Shown here: one piece after another, positions 1 through 7,229 of the stretch
Position numbering within the stretch: position 1 is the stretch's first letter
Layout: the number at the start of each line of letters is the position of its first letter
NCBI RefSeq assembly: GCF_016428975.1
Contig: NZ_JAELTT010000042.1
Location: 1 to 38,350 of the forward strand
Length of the DNA: 38,350 nt
Direction: 5' to 3'
DNA from: Dyella sp. ASV21
GTDB lineage: Bacteria > Pseudomonadota > Gammaproteobacteria > Xanthomonadales > Rhodanobacteraceae
The notes under the pieces: model-generated
The model's database searches: none
Told to the model about the DNA's origin: nothing
The model's input: only the letters and a program-made list of their open reading frames with translations
Position numbers and translations under genes: made by a program

Positions 1-55
1 GTTCGGGAAACAGCACGCTCTGCGACCGATCCACCCCTTCGACGAATCGCTTCAT
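1..55 (-). CDS. IS1182-type transposase, N-terminal fragment cut by window edge
   Basis: Reading the minus strand from an ATG at 55, the first residues are MKRFVEGVDRSQSVLFPE, which I recognise as the characteristic start of IS1182-family DDE transposases. A GGAG ribosome-binding site lies about 7 nt upstream of the ATG. Only 18 residues are inside the window; the rest lies to the left, so I cannot tell whether the copy is intact. The gene points out of the window, so the IS extends leftwards and its end falls just upstream of the start codon, around 105-125, where the string TTTTCACACAGGCTGG resembles the terminal repeats of this family. The family call is from memory of the N-terminus and rests on a short stretch. 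Confidence 0.7.
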   Translation of the reverse strand, partial: MKRFVEGVDRSQSVLFPE

Positions 56-469
56 GCGACACTCCGGCTGGTATGACGCTAGGATCGGTGCGTTCGCTTA
101 CGGGGTGTTTTCACACAGGCTGGACCCGTAGCGGACCTATTCAAAACAGCTGACTCAAAACATATGGGTGGACTGCTGGCCTCGATGAGCTGGCTCTGTC
201 TGTACGCGTTGCTGTGCCTAGGAAATCCGAAGACGCAAGCACCAAGCTAAAAATATCTGGAAAGATCTAGGTGGCAAAAAGGACAGTCGCGACGGGGTAT
301 CGCTACCAAGTATATGAGTGGGGTGCTGGATAACGCAGAGTGTCAGGAGGTCGCAACCCTGACCTATCACCTCGGAAAGACCCGTCTTTGCTTCCGTTTT
401 CCATCAAGCGCCCGCGCCCTCTCGGATAACGCGCGGAACTGAATCCGATAATTGCTTAGGGGCTTTGAA
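56..469. other. Gene-poor stretch: IS end and possible truncated coding tail
   Basis: No complete gene is visible. The probable IS1182 terminus lies near 105-125. From about 119 to the TAA at 248-250 a plus-strand frame stays open and reads a short hydrophobic tail (around GGLLASMSWLCLYALLCLG). It could be the C-terminal remnant of a membrane protein truncated by the IS, but it is too short to assign. The rest, up to the ribosome-binding site of the next gene (AGGGG at 458-462), shows no recognisable feature. Confidence 0.3.
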
Positions 470-856
470 ATGGCCACACCGTCATTGGCAAAACTGACTC
501 TATGGCTTATGTACGGCGGAGGGGGGCTCATATTCGCCACCATTTGCGCGAGCCTTATCGGCGCGCGGCACGCCGAGTCGGTCACGCCAGCCACGTGGAA
601 GCGACTGAAGCGCCTTGCAGGGAAAGCGTATGCGACGGCTGCGCTTATGTTTGCGGGCGGATTTCTGTGTTCTCTTCTCGTTGAGATCGCCATCGGTCGC
701 TCTTCCCAAACCTCGCGCGCGGGCGGAACGCTAACCGTGTTTGAGTTCAATGCACGTCTCTTGTTTTGGTTAACGATCGCCTTCAAGGCGACCGCGGTCG
801 TCTTCGCTTTTGGCTTGGCATTAAAGGCTTGGAAAGATCCCTGGATCGATCAATAA
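470..856 (+). CDS. Small three-helix membrane protein, unknown function
   Basis: A 128-residue protein. I chose the ATG at 470 because AGGGG lies 7 nt upstream; an in-frame TTG at 452 has no comparable site. Three hydrophobic segments are evident: residues ~9-31 (rich in Gly, Leu, Ile), ~46-69 and ~98-122, so it is probably an inner-membrane protein with short loops. There is no signal-peptide cleavage site or recognisable catalytic motif. It lies convergent to the 1028-1252 gene, with the long hairpin at 916-994 between them. If the neighbouring tns module is a Tn7-like element whose cargo lies to the left, this gene would be cargo. I do not recognise the family. Confidence 0.6.
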   Translation: MATPSLAKLTLWLMYGGGGLIFATICASLIGARHAESVTPATWKRLKRLAGKAYATAALMFAGGFLCSLLVEIAIGRSSQTSRAGGTLTVFEFNARLLFWLTIAFKATAVVFAFGLALKAWKDPWIDQ

Positions 857-915
857 CTTCAAACGGACGAGGAGTTTCACATGGCACTTGGCTAAGCGGG
901 ATGTCCGCTTCCGAC

Positions 916-994
916 GGCGGCCTCAGCCGGTCGTTGCAACACTTCCACTGCTCGCGCAGTCTTTAGTGTGTTGCAACGACCGACTGAGGCCGCC
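916..994. repeat. Long compound inverted repeat (27-bp arms) between convergent genes
   Basis: The arms are 916-942 and 968-994 and match at 26 of 27 positions; the single difference is a G-to-A at one arm's centre. The 25-nt spacer contains a second small palindrome, ACTGC-tcgc-GCAGT. The arms include GTTGCAAC, itself palindromic. The structure sits between convergent genes ending at 856 and 1028, so it could act as a bidirectional terminator, but it lacks a T-tract and its arms are unusually long. Alternatives are a miniature mobile element or a recombinase/transposase site. Confidence 0.75.
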
Positions 995-1027
995 AGTCAA
1001 GCCGAGAGGGCTCCGCCTTCTGACGGC

Positions 1028-1252
1028 CTAGGGAGTCGCCTTTGCGGCCATCTTGATCAAGTGTCCGATGATCTTGGTTGGCGATAAAGGCTCATATCGA
1101 TCTTTGAGCATTCTGAGAGCGTCCACTGCCTCCTTGTCGAGCCACAAAGACATTTGATGACCGCCCATCATCCGTCGCTTTTGGTAGCACTTGGCGACGC
1201 GTTCTGCCAATTTAGAGGTCCTTACGACAGTGCTATTCGTTGTACTTGTCAT
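1028..1252 (-). CDS. Small ribbon-helix-helix-like DNA-binding protein
   Basis: A 74-residue basic protein. The ATG at 1252 is preceded by AGGAG with 8-nt spacing, which decides the start over an upstream in-frame codon at 1285. The second half reads as a beta strand (MSLWLDKEAVDALRML) followed by helices ending PTKIIGHLIKMAA, the pattern of a ribbon-helix-helix fold that binds DNA as a dimer. It lies about 40 nt downstream of tniQ on the same strand and may be the last gene of the transposition operon, perhaps a regulator. RHH assignment is by eye; the exact family is unknown. Confidence 0.55.
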   Translation of the reverse strand: MTSTTNSTVVRTSKLAERVAKCYQKRRMMGGHQMSLWLDKEAVDALRMLKDRYEPLSPTKIIGHLIKMAAKATP

Positions 1253-1291
1253 ATTCGATACTCCTGTGCATGACAACACCAACAAGGTCGA

Positions 1292-2557
1292 TCAGCCCCG
1301 CGTGCCCCGCTTGAGAATTGAAAGGCGCTTGCGCACGCGATGGAGAGGAACAGCGAATTGCTCGGATAGTTCGGCTTCGACCTTGTGCCAACCGACTGCC
1401 TCGGCTTTCAACGCTAGCTCGGCATCGAGACTTAGCCGTTTTAGCGACTTCTCGTGATTCTTTGAGATACCTCTCTTCAGACTTCGATTGCGTTCCACCA
1501 CAGCCTGGACTAGGTCTGGATACCAGTACCGGGCCGCGCCGGTCGAACAAGGAAGGGCGCCGCACAATTGCACAAGTGACTTGTAGGTCTTTCCACTTCT
1601 GAGATAGAGCTTCAGCGTGCGTCCCAGAGCCTTACGCTGAGATACAGACAGTCGGCATCTGCCTCGACCTAAGTGCGTTTTGTGACATGGATCCCACTCG
1701 CCCATGGGCAAGGTTCGAATGGCTGATGCTTGCGTGGGATCCAAGAGAATGCTTAGCAGCGGAACATTCATTTCTCGGGAAAACCGTAAAAGCACAGAGA
1801 TCAGGGTCCTGGTGGGTTCTGGCCTTTGGTGGAAGTACTCATTTCCTGCCTGGCCTTTGCGAGATTTGTCTTCGCGAATTAGCTTCCAGAATTGCCTTGC
1901 CGCATCACGATGAAAGATGGTACCGGGATTCGCGGCGCAATGCGCGATGACGTCGAGCATGTCTGATTCACCATCGGATGGATGGTCAGAGGGGCGCCAC
2001 AAGTGCTCCTTTGAGATGAGCGATTCGCCGCATCCCGAGCAGTCCGGCCATGTGTCCACGTGGCGCAGCTGATTCCTGCCGCACGACGGGCACATACTTT
2101 CGAGCGCTAGCTTGTGTGTTCTACACCGCGAAATGACGCTGAGTCGCCACGCTAGCTTTTCATAGGCGGGTAAGCCTTCTTTGGTCTGGTCTCTTAGGCA
2201 CGCAGGACACCAGTAGTGCACATGACGGCTCTGACATCCCACGTGCGTGCCGCAGATGTCACGAAAGGCGCTGAGTGTGAGGCCGGAGAGACCTTCCTGC
2301 CCCGTGGCTTTCTCGAGTGCTTGAATCAAAGTATCGATATCTTTGCCATACCCTATCTTCGATACATATCCGACATGCCGGCCGAGTTCTCCTTGGCTTT
2401 CAGATTTGGCGTGATTCCACCACCACGCGAGCAATCGATGGAACTGGTACTCAGTCACGCCGTGCTCTGTAGCCAATCGCAGGATGTAAGAGTCCAGGGC
2501 CTCGATGTCTTCCGTACCGAAGCCCTGTGGCGTAAGAGGAAAGAAGGCGGTCGCCAT
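1292..2557 (-). CDS. tniQ: TniQ/TnsD-family target-selection protein
   Basis: TniQ-family proteins couple a Tn7-like transposase to its target: they recognise a site or bind a recruiting complex and contact the TnsC ATPase. The N-terminus (FFPLTPQGFGTEDIEALDSY) and zinc motifs are typical: CPAC at residues 117-120, CPSC at 156-159 and CSGCG shortly after, forming the paired zinc fingers of the family. At 421 residues it is mid-sized, longer than minimal CRISPR-associated TniQ and closer to TnsD-like proteins that read DNA directly; the C-terminal half is basic and probably binds DNA. I chose ATG 2557, one nucleotide after the tnsC stop; the second, broken copy at 11653 has GTG at the same place. 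An upstream start at 2605 overlapping tnsC is possible. No CRISPR array or cas gene is near. Confidence 0.85.
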   Translation of the reverse strand: MATAFFPLTPQGFGTEDIEALDSYILRLATEHGVTEYQFHRLLAWWWNHAKSESQGELGRHVGYVSKIGYGKDIDTLIQALEKATGQEGLSGLTLSAFRDICGTHVGCQSRHVHYWCPACLRDQTKEGLPAYEKLAWRLSVISRCRTHKLALESMCPSCGRNQLRHVDTWPDCSGCGESLISKEHLWRPSDHPSDGESDMLDVIAHCAANPGTIFHRDAARQFWKLIREDKSRKGQAGNEYFHQRPEPTRTLISVLLRFSREMNVPLLSILLDPTQASAIRTLPMGEWDPCHKTHLGRGRCRLSVSQRKALGRTLKLYLRSGKTYKSLVQLCGALPCSTGAARYWYPDLVQAVVERNRSLKRGISKNHEKSLKRLSLDAELALKAEAVGWHKVEAELSEQFAVPLHRVRKRLSILKRGTRG

Positions 2558-2558
2558 G

Positions 2559-3563
2559 CTAACTGCGAGACCTGGGGCCGGCGTCTCGGACGGGCTTGCG
2601 CACAAAAGGACGTCCTCGGCGCGCGGGACGTTGCTGGGGCGATTGAGGCGGTTCCTCTTGTGCGTGACTTCGACCTAGGAGTTCGGCGCCGAGTGCGATT
2701 TCGTTTGCGATGGCCCGGTTCTGGATGGCATACCGGGTGGCTTTGAAATACTCAAGTCGAAGCTCTCGCTGAGAGTGTGCTTGCATCTCGGCAACGGCCT
2801 TCATCGACCAGCCCATGAGAAGGCCAACGCATCCCAACGAACCGCGATAGAGAAACTCCCTGTGGTTTAGTAAGAAGCCGGCTTTTACGGGGAGGATCTC
2901 CCCCAGAGCCAGCAAAACGCGATCAAATTCCCGGATGGAAGCCTCGTCATCACCGTACGGTGGGAAGTCGATAATCGTCAGCCGACCGTTCAAGTGAGGC
3001 GAGTCGATGCACGTGCTCAGAAGCTCGTAACCGCCCATTAGCACGACGGTTATGCCCGTTTCGTTTGCTAAGCTCTTAAGCGTGTCGATAACCTCGCCGG
3101 CACGAACACCTGATGTCGTTCGCAGTAAATGTTGAGCTTCGTCAACCAATAGGAATCGAGTCTTTCTAAAACGAAGACATCGTTCGAGTTGAATGCGCAA
3201 ATGCGTTTCGGATTGGCGATAACGTATGGAGATGCCCTCTCCGATCGTACTCACCGGATCGGACAACTCCTCCAGCATGCGAAGAGTGAAATGCTTCGTG
3301 GAGAACTTCGCTGAGTTCGTCGTTGCGGCTTCGACACGTACCAGAGGTATCATTCCATCCTCCTCCCGATACGGGCAGATGAGTTCGTGCGCCAGGCGTT
3401 TTCCTAATGTGGTCTTACCGACTCGTGTCGGTCCCGCGACGATGATCAACTGTGTCGGCGCGCTCATGGCGGCATGTGCGTGCGCACGTAGGAACGCGTT
3501 TTTAAACGTCGCATGATCAAGGCGCAGGTTTCGGAGCTTGTCGACGTATGACTGTGCGTTCAT
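2559..3563 (-). CDS. tnsC: TnsC/TniB-family AAA+ transposition regulator
   Basis: This 334-residue ATPase should link the target-bound TniQ to the transposase, forming ATP-dependent filaments on DNA as known for TnsC. The P-loop GPTRVGKT covers residues 44-51 and the Walker B motif FLLVDEAQH has its acidic pair at residues 141-142. The C-terminal tail is proline- and arginine-rich (RPARRGRPFVRK), a likely contact for partners. The start at 3563 overlaps the tnsAB stop in an ATGA, implying translational coupling; GAGCGAGAA lies just before it. The gene order tnsAB-tnsC-tniQ on one strand is that of a complete Tn7-like core. The last ~100 residues are also present, diverged, at 11655-12014. Confidence 0.85.
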   Translation of the reverse strand: MNAQSYVDKLRNLRLDHATFKNAFLRAHAHAAMSAPTQLIIVAGPTRVGKTTLGKRLAHELICPYREEDGMIPLVRVEAATTNSAKFSTKHFTLRMLEELSDPVSTIGEGISIRYRQSETHLRIQLERCLRFRKTRFLLVDEAQHLLRTTSGVRAGEVIDTLKSLANETGITVVLMGGYELLSTCIDSPHLNGRLTIIDFPPYGDDEASIREFDRVLLALGEILPVKAGFLLNHREFLYRGSLGCVGLLMGWSMKAVAEMQAHSQRELRLEYFKATRYAIQNRAIANEIALGAELLGRSHAQEEPPQSPQQRPARRGRPFVRKPVRDAGPRSRS

Positions 3564-5947
3564 TTCTCGCTCCAATAGGCTTCAGGGAGCGGCGTAGAAG
3601 AAGTAAGAAATGCAGGAAAGTCGACCTCCGGTACCTGCTCAGGCCGCGAACTATCCATGGCATGCGCTATTTCCATGGCCTTGCGGTGCGTTTCTTGCTG
3701 AGCAAGGAGACGGGCGATTTTGGCCTTTTCTCTGGGGTAATTGGCATCGCTCCAAAGAATTGACGCACAGATCCTGGCAGGCGTTACGAGCTTAGAGTTC
3801 GGGCGAGGTCCGTGGTAACAGGCTAACCATTCGTGGTTGACGCGCACATAGATACAGTGCTCATCCCACGGTTCTTCCCTTACATCAAAGCGCTTGCGGT
3901 TTAGCAGACCGGCCAGGCCTGGGTGGCTGTAGTAACGGCCCCGGCAGCGGATGCCGCGCCGCGGATCCCACGTATGTTGGCGAGATTGTTCAATCGCCGT
4001 CATCACGAGGAACGTTTGATCGAACACGACCTTTCTGCCGGAAGACGGATAGCGCTTTAACCCCTCGCGGATACGTACGGACGGAGCTTCCAGCTCCCGT
4101 CCATGAAGGTGATGGTTAAGCAACCGGAAAAAGTAGTGCTCGATCAGGAGATGAAGCTCAAGAAGGGTGTACCTACCGCGTGTCCAGCCTTTATGGCTGG
4201 TGGACTTTCCACGATCGTCCTTTCTGTTCGCGGTATTACCTGTAAGAGCACTCAAAAACTCGTCCTTGAGCACTCCAAAGGCCCGTTCTACGGTGGAGCC
4301 GTATCGCGGGTGTCCGGGAGGACGTGACTGCTTGTGTATGCCGAGCCGTGCTAAACAGGCCTCGAAGTAGACGGAATCGAATTCCTTCCCGTTGTCCACG
4401 ACGATGGTTTCCGGAAGGCGCTTCCACCGCATCGCACAGTCTCTGAGGACGAGGGCGCACGAACGCCGGCTCGGCGCACGAAAGCTGAGTGACATAGCAA
4501 GAATGGCGCCCGAATATTCGTCGACCATAATGGTGAGCCATGCCCGCGCGCGAATCACACGCCCGCCGCTCTCGCCAATGCGTAGATGAACTTTTACCCT
4601 GCAATGGTCAATATGTACCCGCTGGAACGGCCTGCAAGCCAACAACTCTTTCTGCTCGGGAGCGACCGGCGGCTCAGCCTCGTTCGCCGCTCTTCGACCA
4701 CCCCGTGCTAGGGCGGTAGTGACGGGATCAAGTTTACGCAGCCTATACAGAAAGCTCTTGAATGTAAGGGATGTGTCGTCAATGCGAGGTGCGTCGCTTC
4801 CGCCGTTCCGTTCGTTAAACGCCGACACGTAACGACCATAGCATCGAGCAGGAGGGATGCTATCAGCCGTCAGGTACTCCGTTTCCAGGACGTGATTGAT
4901 GAGCGCGACGTGTTCCTCGGATATACGGTCGTGCCTATTACCTTGCGCACTGCAATGAGGTACAAGAGCGGCAGTACCTTGAGATCGAATTCGCGACCGC
5001 CATCGCCTCAAAGTGCGCTTGCTCGCAGTAGGCGGAAGTTCGCCATTAAGTTGTTTCAATCGGTAGAGGAGGCGTATCCCGTCTGCCGTCCTCGGGACAT
5101 CGTCGATCGATATTCGATGAGTGGGGTCGATCGCACAGGAGAGCCTTTGTTGCGCTGCCAGAGCGTCGTTCAGTGTCCCAATGTCAAGAGCGACGAGAGA
5201 GTCGTCCACTTCGGCAAGGTTCTGATGTTTTATGTCGGCGTGAAGAATGCCGGTATGTATCAGAAATAGTATCGGTGTGAGGTCGTCACTTTCGACACGG
5301 ATCAGAAGTTCCCGTATCGGTAGAGCTCTATGCTTTTGGAGCGCTTTAGCTACTTCAGTGCGCCATTGGGAGGAGACTGCGGGAGGGTTGTCTCGCGCGT
5401 AGAGAAGTAAGTCGTAGTTGTTCGCCTCAACGGCACCGATGTCTCTTTCGGTAACTACTTGATGATGGATACCAAGCTGCGCGAAGGCTTTGACGGCGGG
5501 CTCGTAAGAGAAATCGTCACCGGTCTGTCGCCAGTCTTCGGGTCGCCGACCGTGGAGTTCCAGGCACTTCGCATATGGTTTCGTCTCTATGGCGACGACC
5601 TGCGTTGGAGTGAAGATCAGGAAGTCCGCGGTGTATGTAGAGCGGTAGCGGCGCCCCCTACGGTCGGTGCCAGTAATGGGAACTTCGCAGGGCTGATCCC
5701 AGTACTCCAGGTATTCGTCCTGGTGGAGCTCGCACTTCATAACGAAGCGGTGCTCTATGTGGCTTTCAGCCATGATGGTGAAACCCATCCGCGGGCTGAC
5801 GCAGTGGTAGCAGCAATTGGCGAGGGTGGTGGACTGCACCCTTCTGGCCGGTGGTCCTTCTCTTACCGAGCGTATGTACCGCAGCCCCTCTTCTGGCAAC
5901 GCCAATGTGTGGATATAGTTCTGAAACTCTGCAGCTTGCATGGTCAT
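3560..5947 (-). CDS. tnsAB: TnsA-TnsB fusion transposase (endonuclease + DDE integrase)
   Basis: At 795 residues this is longer than a plain TniA/TnsB and carries two catalytic parts. Residues ~1-210 look like a TnsA restriction-type endonuclease: ESHIEH at 61-66, then TADF with Asp108, then AIETK with Lys123, the E...D...ExK order of TnsA. Residues ~300-795 form a TnsB/Mu-type transposase with winged-helix segments (a TLRRWRSRIRSQG region) and a DDE triad I place at Asp447 (HIDHC), Asp518 (VVDNGKEF) and Glu554 (STVERAFG), the last two 36 apart. Both strands of the donor could therefore be cut by one polypeptide, giving cut-and-paste transposition. The start at 5947 has GGAGG 7 nt upstream. 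All key residues are present, so it may be active. Confidence 0.88.
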   Translation of the reverse strand: MTMQAAEFQNYIHTLALPEEGLRYIRSVREGPPARRVQSTTLANCCYHCVSPRMGFTIMAESHIEHRFVMKCELHQDEYLEYWDQPCEVPITGTDRRGRRYRSTYTADFLIFTPTQVVAIETKPYAKCLELHGRRPEDWRQTGDDFSYEPAVKAFAQLGIHHQVVTERDIGAVEANNYDLLLYARDNPPAVSSQWRTEVAKALQKHRALPIRELLIRVESDDLTPILFLIHTGILHADIKHQNLAEVDDSLVALDIGTLNDALAAQQRLSCAIDPTHRISIDDVPRTADGIRLLYRLKQLNGELPPTASKRTLRRWRSRIRSQGTAALVPHCSAQGNRHDRISEEHVALINHVLETEYLTADSIPPARCYGRYVSAFNERNGGSDAPRIDDTSLTFKSFLYRLRKLDPVTTALARGGRRAANEAEPPVAPEQKELLACRPFQRVHIDHCRVKVHLRIGESGGRVIRARAWLTIMVDEYSGAILAMSLSFRAPSRRSCALVLRDCAMRWKRLPETIVVDNGKEFDSVYFEACLARLGIHKQSRPPGHPRYGSTVERAFGVLKDEFLSALTGNTANRKDDRGKSTSHKGWTRGRYTLLELHLLIEHYFFRLLNHHLHGRELEAPSVRIREGLKRYPSSGRKVVFDQTFLVMTAIEQSRQHTWDPRRGIRCRGRYYSHPGLAGLLNRKRFDVREEPWDEHCIYVRVNHEWLACYHGPRPNSKLVTPARICASILWSDANYPREKAKIARLLAQQETHRKAMEIAHAMDSSRPEQVPEVDFPAFLTSSTPLPEAYWSEK

Positions 5948-6154
5948 ATCTCAGCCTCCGAAGTGTCTCGCCGAACGCGAGCCGCAACCGGGCATCTCCA
6001 AGGTGCAATCCGCCCGGCGGCGGTTGACTCAGTTGGAGTTGTGGGCTAAGAATGAGGTCGACCGCGGTTTCTCAATTTCGGTCAACCGGAGGGGTTTCGT
6101 GTTCGCGCGCGGAGCCCCTCTTTTTCGTTCCACCCCCAAATTGTGGGTAAGGCG

Positions 6155-6439
6155 TTACGTTTTCATTGCGCTGTCCTCTTCCGTCTCAGGTGGTTGGAAA
6201 TTGAGATGCCGTTTGGTGGAAGCCTCAACCCAGCCCATAACGGCGCGCGTTGCGGCAAACCAGCCGCGGCGTCCAGGGATTTTGAACATTTCGATGGGGA
6301 GGAGCCCTCGCTTGCGAGAGCGGAGAAGCGCGTTGACGGATGAGAATCCTAGGCATCGAGCGGTTTCGGCCGCAGTCAGGATCTGCTTGCCGACGTATGA
6401 GTCGGCGCTCAGCGAATCGGTGAAATGCGACACCGGCAT
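6155..6439 (-). CDS. Small helix-turn-helix protein upstream of tnsAB
   Basis: A 94-residue protein starting at ATG 6439 with GAGGA 7 nt upstream. Residues ~18-70 read as a winged HTH of the MerR/excisionase (HTH_17) kind: ILTAAETARCLGFSSVNALL, then RKRGLLPIEMFKIPGRRGW. It is encoded on the same strand as the tns genes, about 200 nt before tnsAB, in the position where a transposition regulator or an end-binding factor would sit. The repeats at 6617-6675 lie just upstream and could be its targets or those of TnsB. Function is inferred from fold and position only. Confidence 0.65.
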   Translation of the reverse strand: MPVSHFTDSLSADSYVGKQILTAAETARCLGFSSVNALLRSRKRGLLPIEMFKIPGRRGWFAATRAVMGWVEASTKRHLNFQPPETEEDSAMKT

Positions 6440-6616
6440 ACGCTAGTCCTCGATTTTGCGGTCAAGTCATCGCGTTCAGATAACGACGGTGCCGACGAGG
6501 TCCAACGTGAATTTGCACCGTGCTTTCGCCAAAGCTGCCACAGGTTTTCATTGGATGCAAGTCGCAAGAAAAACCCAAAAAATAAGGCTTTTTTGGCACT
6601 TTGTGCAAAGTTGTAA

Positions 6617-6675
6617 GTTTGCATGTGCGCTGTATGCAGGTTGCACGTGCGATGTGTGCAAGTTGCACGTGCACC
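6617..6675. repeat. Three ~22-bp direct repeats, candidate TnsB-binding sites at a transposon end
   Basis: Units begin at 6617, 6640 and 6662 (spacing 23 and 22) and share a core GTTGCACGTGCG followed by TGTGTGC; the third is cut short after the core. A fourth, inverted and more diverged copy may lie at 6686-6702. Tandem sites of about this length next to the transposase gene are how TnsB binds Tn7 ends. Here they lie upstream of the HTH-tnsAB genes, the expected side for a right end. The whole gap 6440-6824 holds no convincing gene. I could not identify the terminal TGT nor matching repeats near the left side of the module. Confidence 0.55.
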
Positions 6676-6824
6676 TCTTCCGGGAACCTGCAATGCACGT
6701 GTGATTGGTGCTCGTTAAGTCTGTCTCGAGCGCGCGCAAAGTATTCGCCGACGTCGTCTATCGTTTTGTTACTCGAATCGTCAAAAGGACCGGGCAATCG
6801 TGCTCGACGCGGATACGTGCGGTT

Positions 6825-7106
6825 TTAAGTCTTTTCCTTTTGTCGCTGTAAAAGCGCAGCCCGGACCTGATCTACGGACATGGCAGACGACGGCTCTTCC
6901 TTGAGGCGTTTGTACGCGGGAATGACCTGATGAAGAAGCCATCTTTCTGTGGCCTGCTCGCGCGCCTTAAGCAGGCGCAATCCTTCACGTATCACTTCAC
7001 TGTCGGTCGCATAGCCGCCTGAAGCGACCAGAGCTCTTACCATCTCAAGCTGCTCGTGCGGCAGAGTGATGGTTAGCGGGACTGTTTTGCGGTGGGGTGC
7101 GCTCAT
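6825..7106 (-). CDS. ParD-family antitoxin, no toxin beside it
   Basis: A 93-residue protein matching the ParD/CopG antitoxin plan: an RHH N-terminus (VPLTITLPHEQLEMVRALVA), the conserved stretch YATDSEVIREGLRLL at residues ~32-46, and a longer helical C-terminus that would wrap a ParE toxin. In typical loci parE follows parD directly; here nothing ParE-like follows before the repeats at 6675, so the antitoxin looks solitary. A palindrome at 7126-7142, 20 nt before the start, is a likely autoregulatory operator. It could be a relic, a regulator reused by the island, or protection against a toxin elsewhere. Confidence 0.8.
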   Translation of the reverse strand: MSAPHRKTVPLTITLPHEQLEMVRALVASGGYATDSEVIREGLRLLKAREQATERWLLHQVIPAYKRLKEEPSSAMSVDQVRAALLQRQKEKT

Positions 7107-7125
7107 GACAACGGCCTACTGAAAG

Positions 7126-7142
7126 GTATGACTTGATCATAC
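7126..7142. promoter_or_regulatory. Palindromic operator before the ParD-like gene
   Basis: GTATGA-cttga-TCATAC is a perfect 6-bp inverted repeat with a 5-nt centre, 20 nt upstream of the ParD-like start codon on the minus strand. ParD proteins bind such palindromes to repress their own promoter. The role is inferred from position. Confidence 0.45.
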
Positions 7143-7229
7143 ACATCCTACGCCGGGCGCAGCCCGGGCCGCCATCATGGACGCTTAGGCCGATATTGCG
7201 TTTCCCCTAGAGCGGAACGTGTATACCAC

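Noticed and set aside
1292-5947. CRISPR-associated transposon
   Set aside because: TnsAB fusion and TniQ invite the idea, but no array of direct repeats with spacers and no Cas-like protein was found anywhere in the window.
6462-6797. Minus-strand frames over the repeats as a ParE toxin
   Set aside because: The translations consist of the repeat units and show none of the ParE strand/helix pattern.
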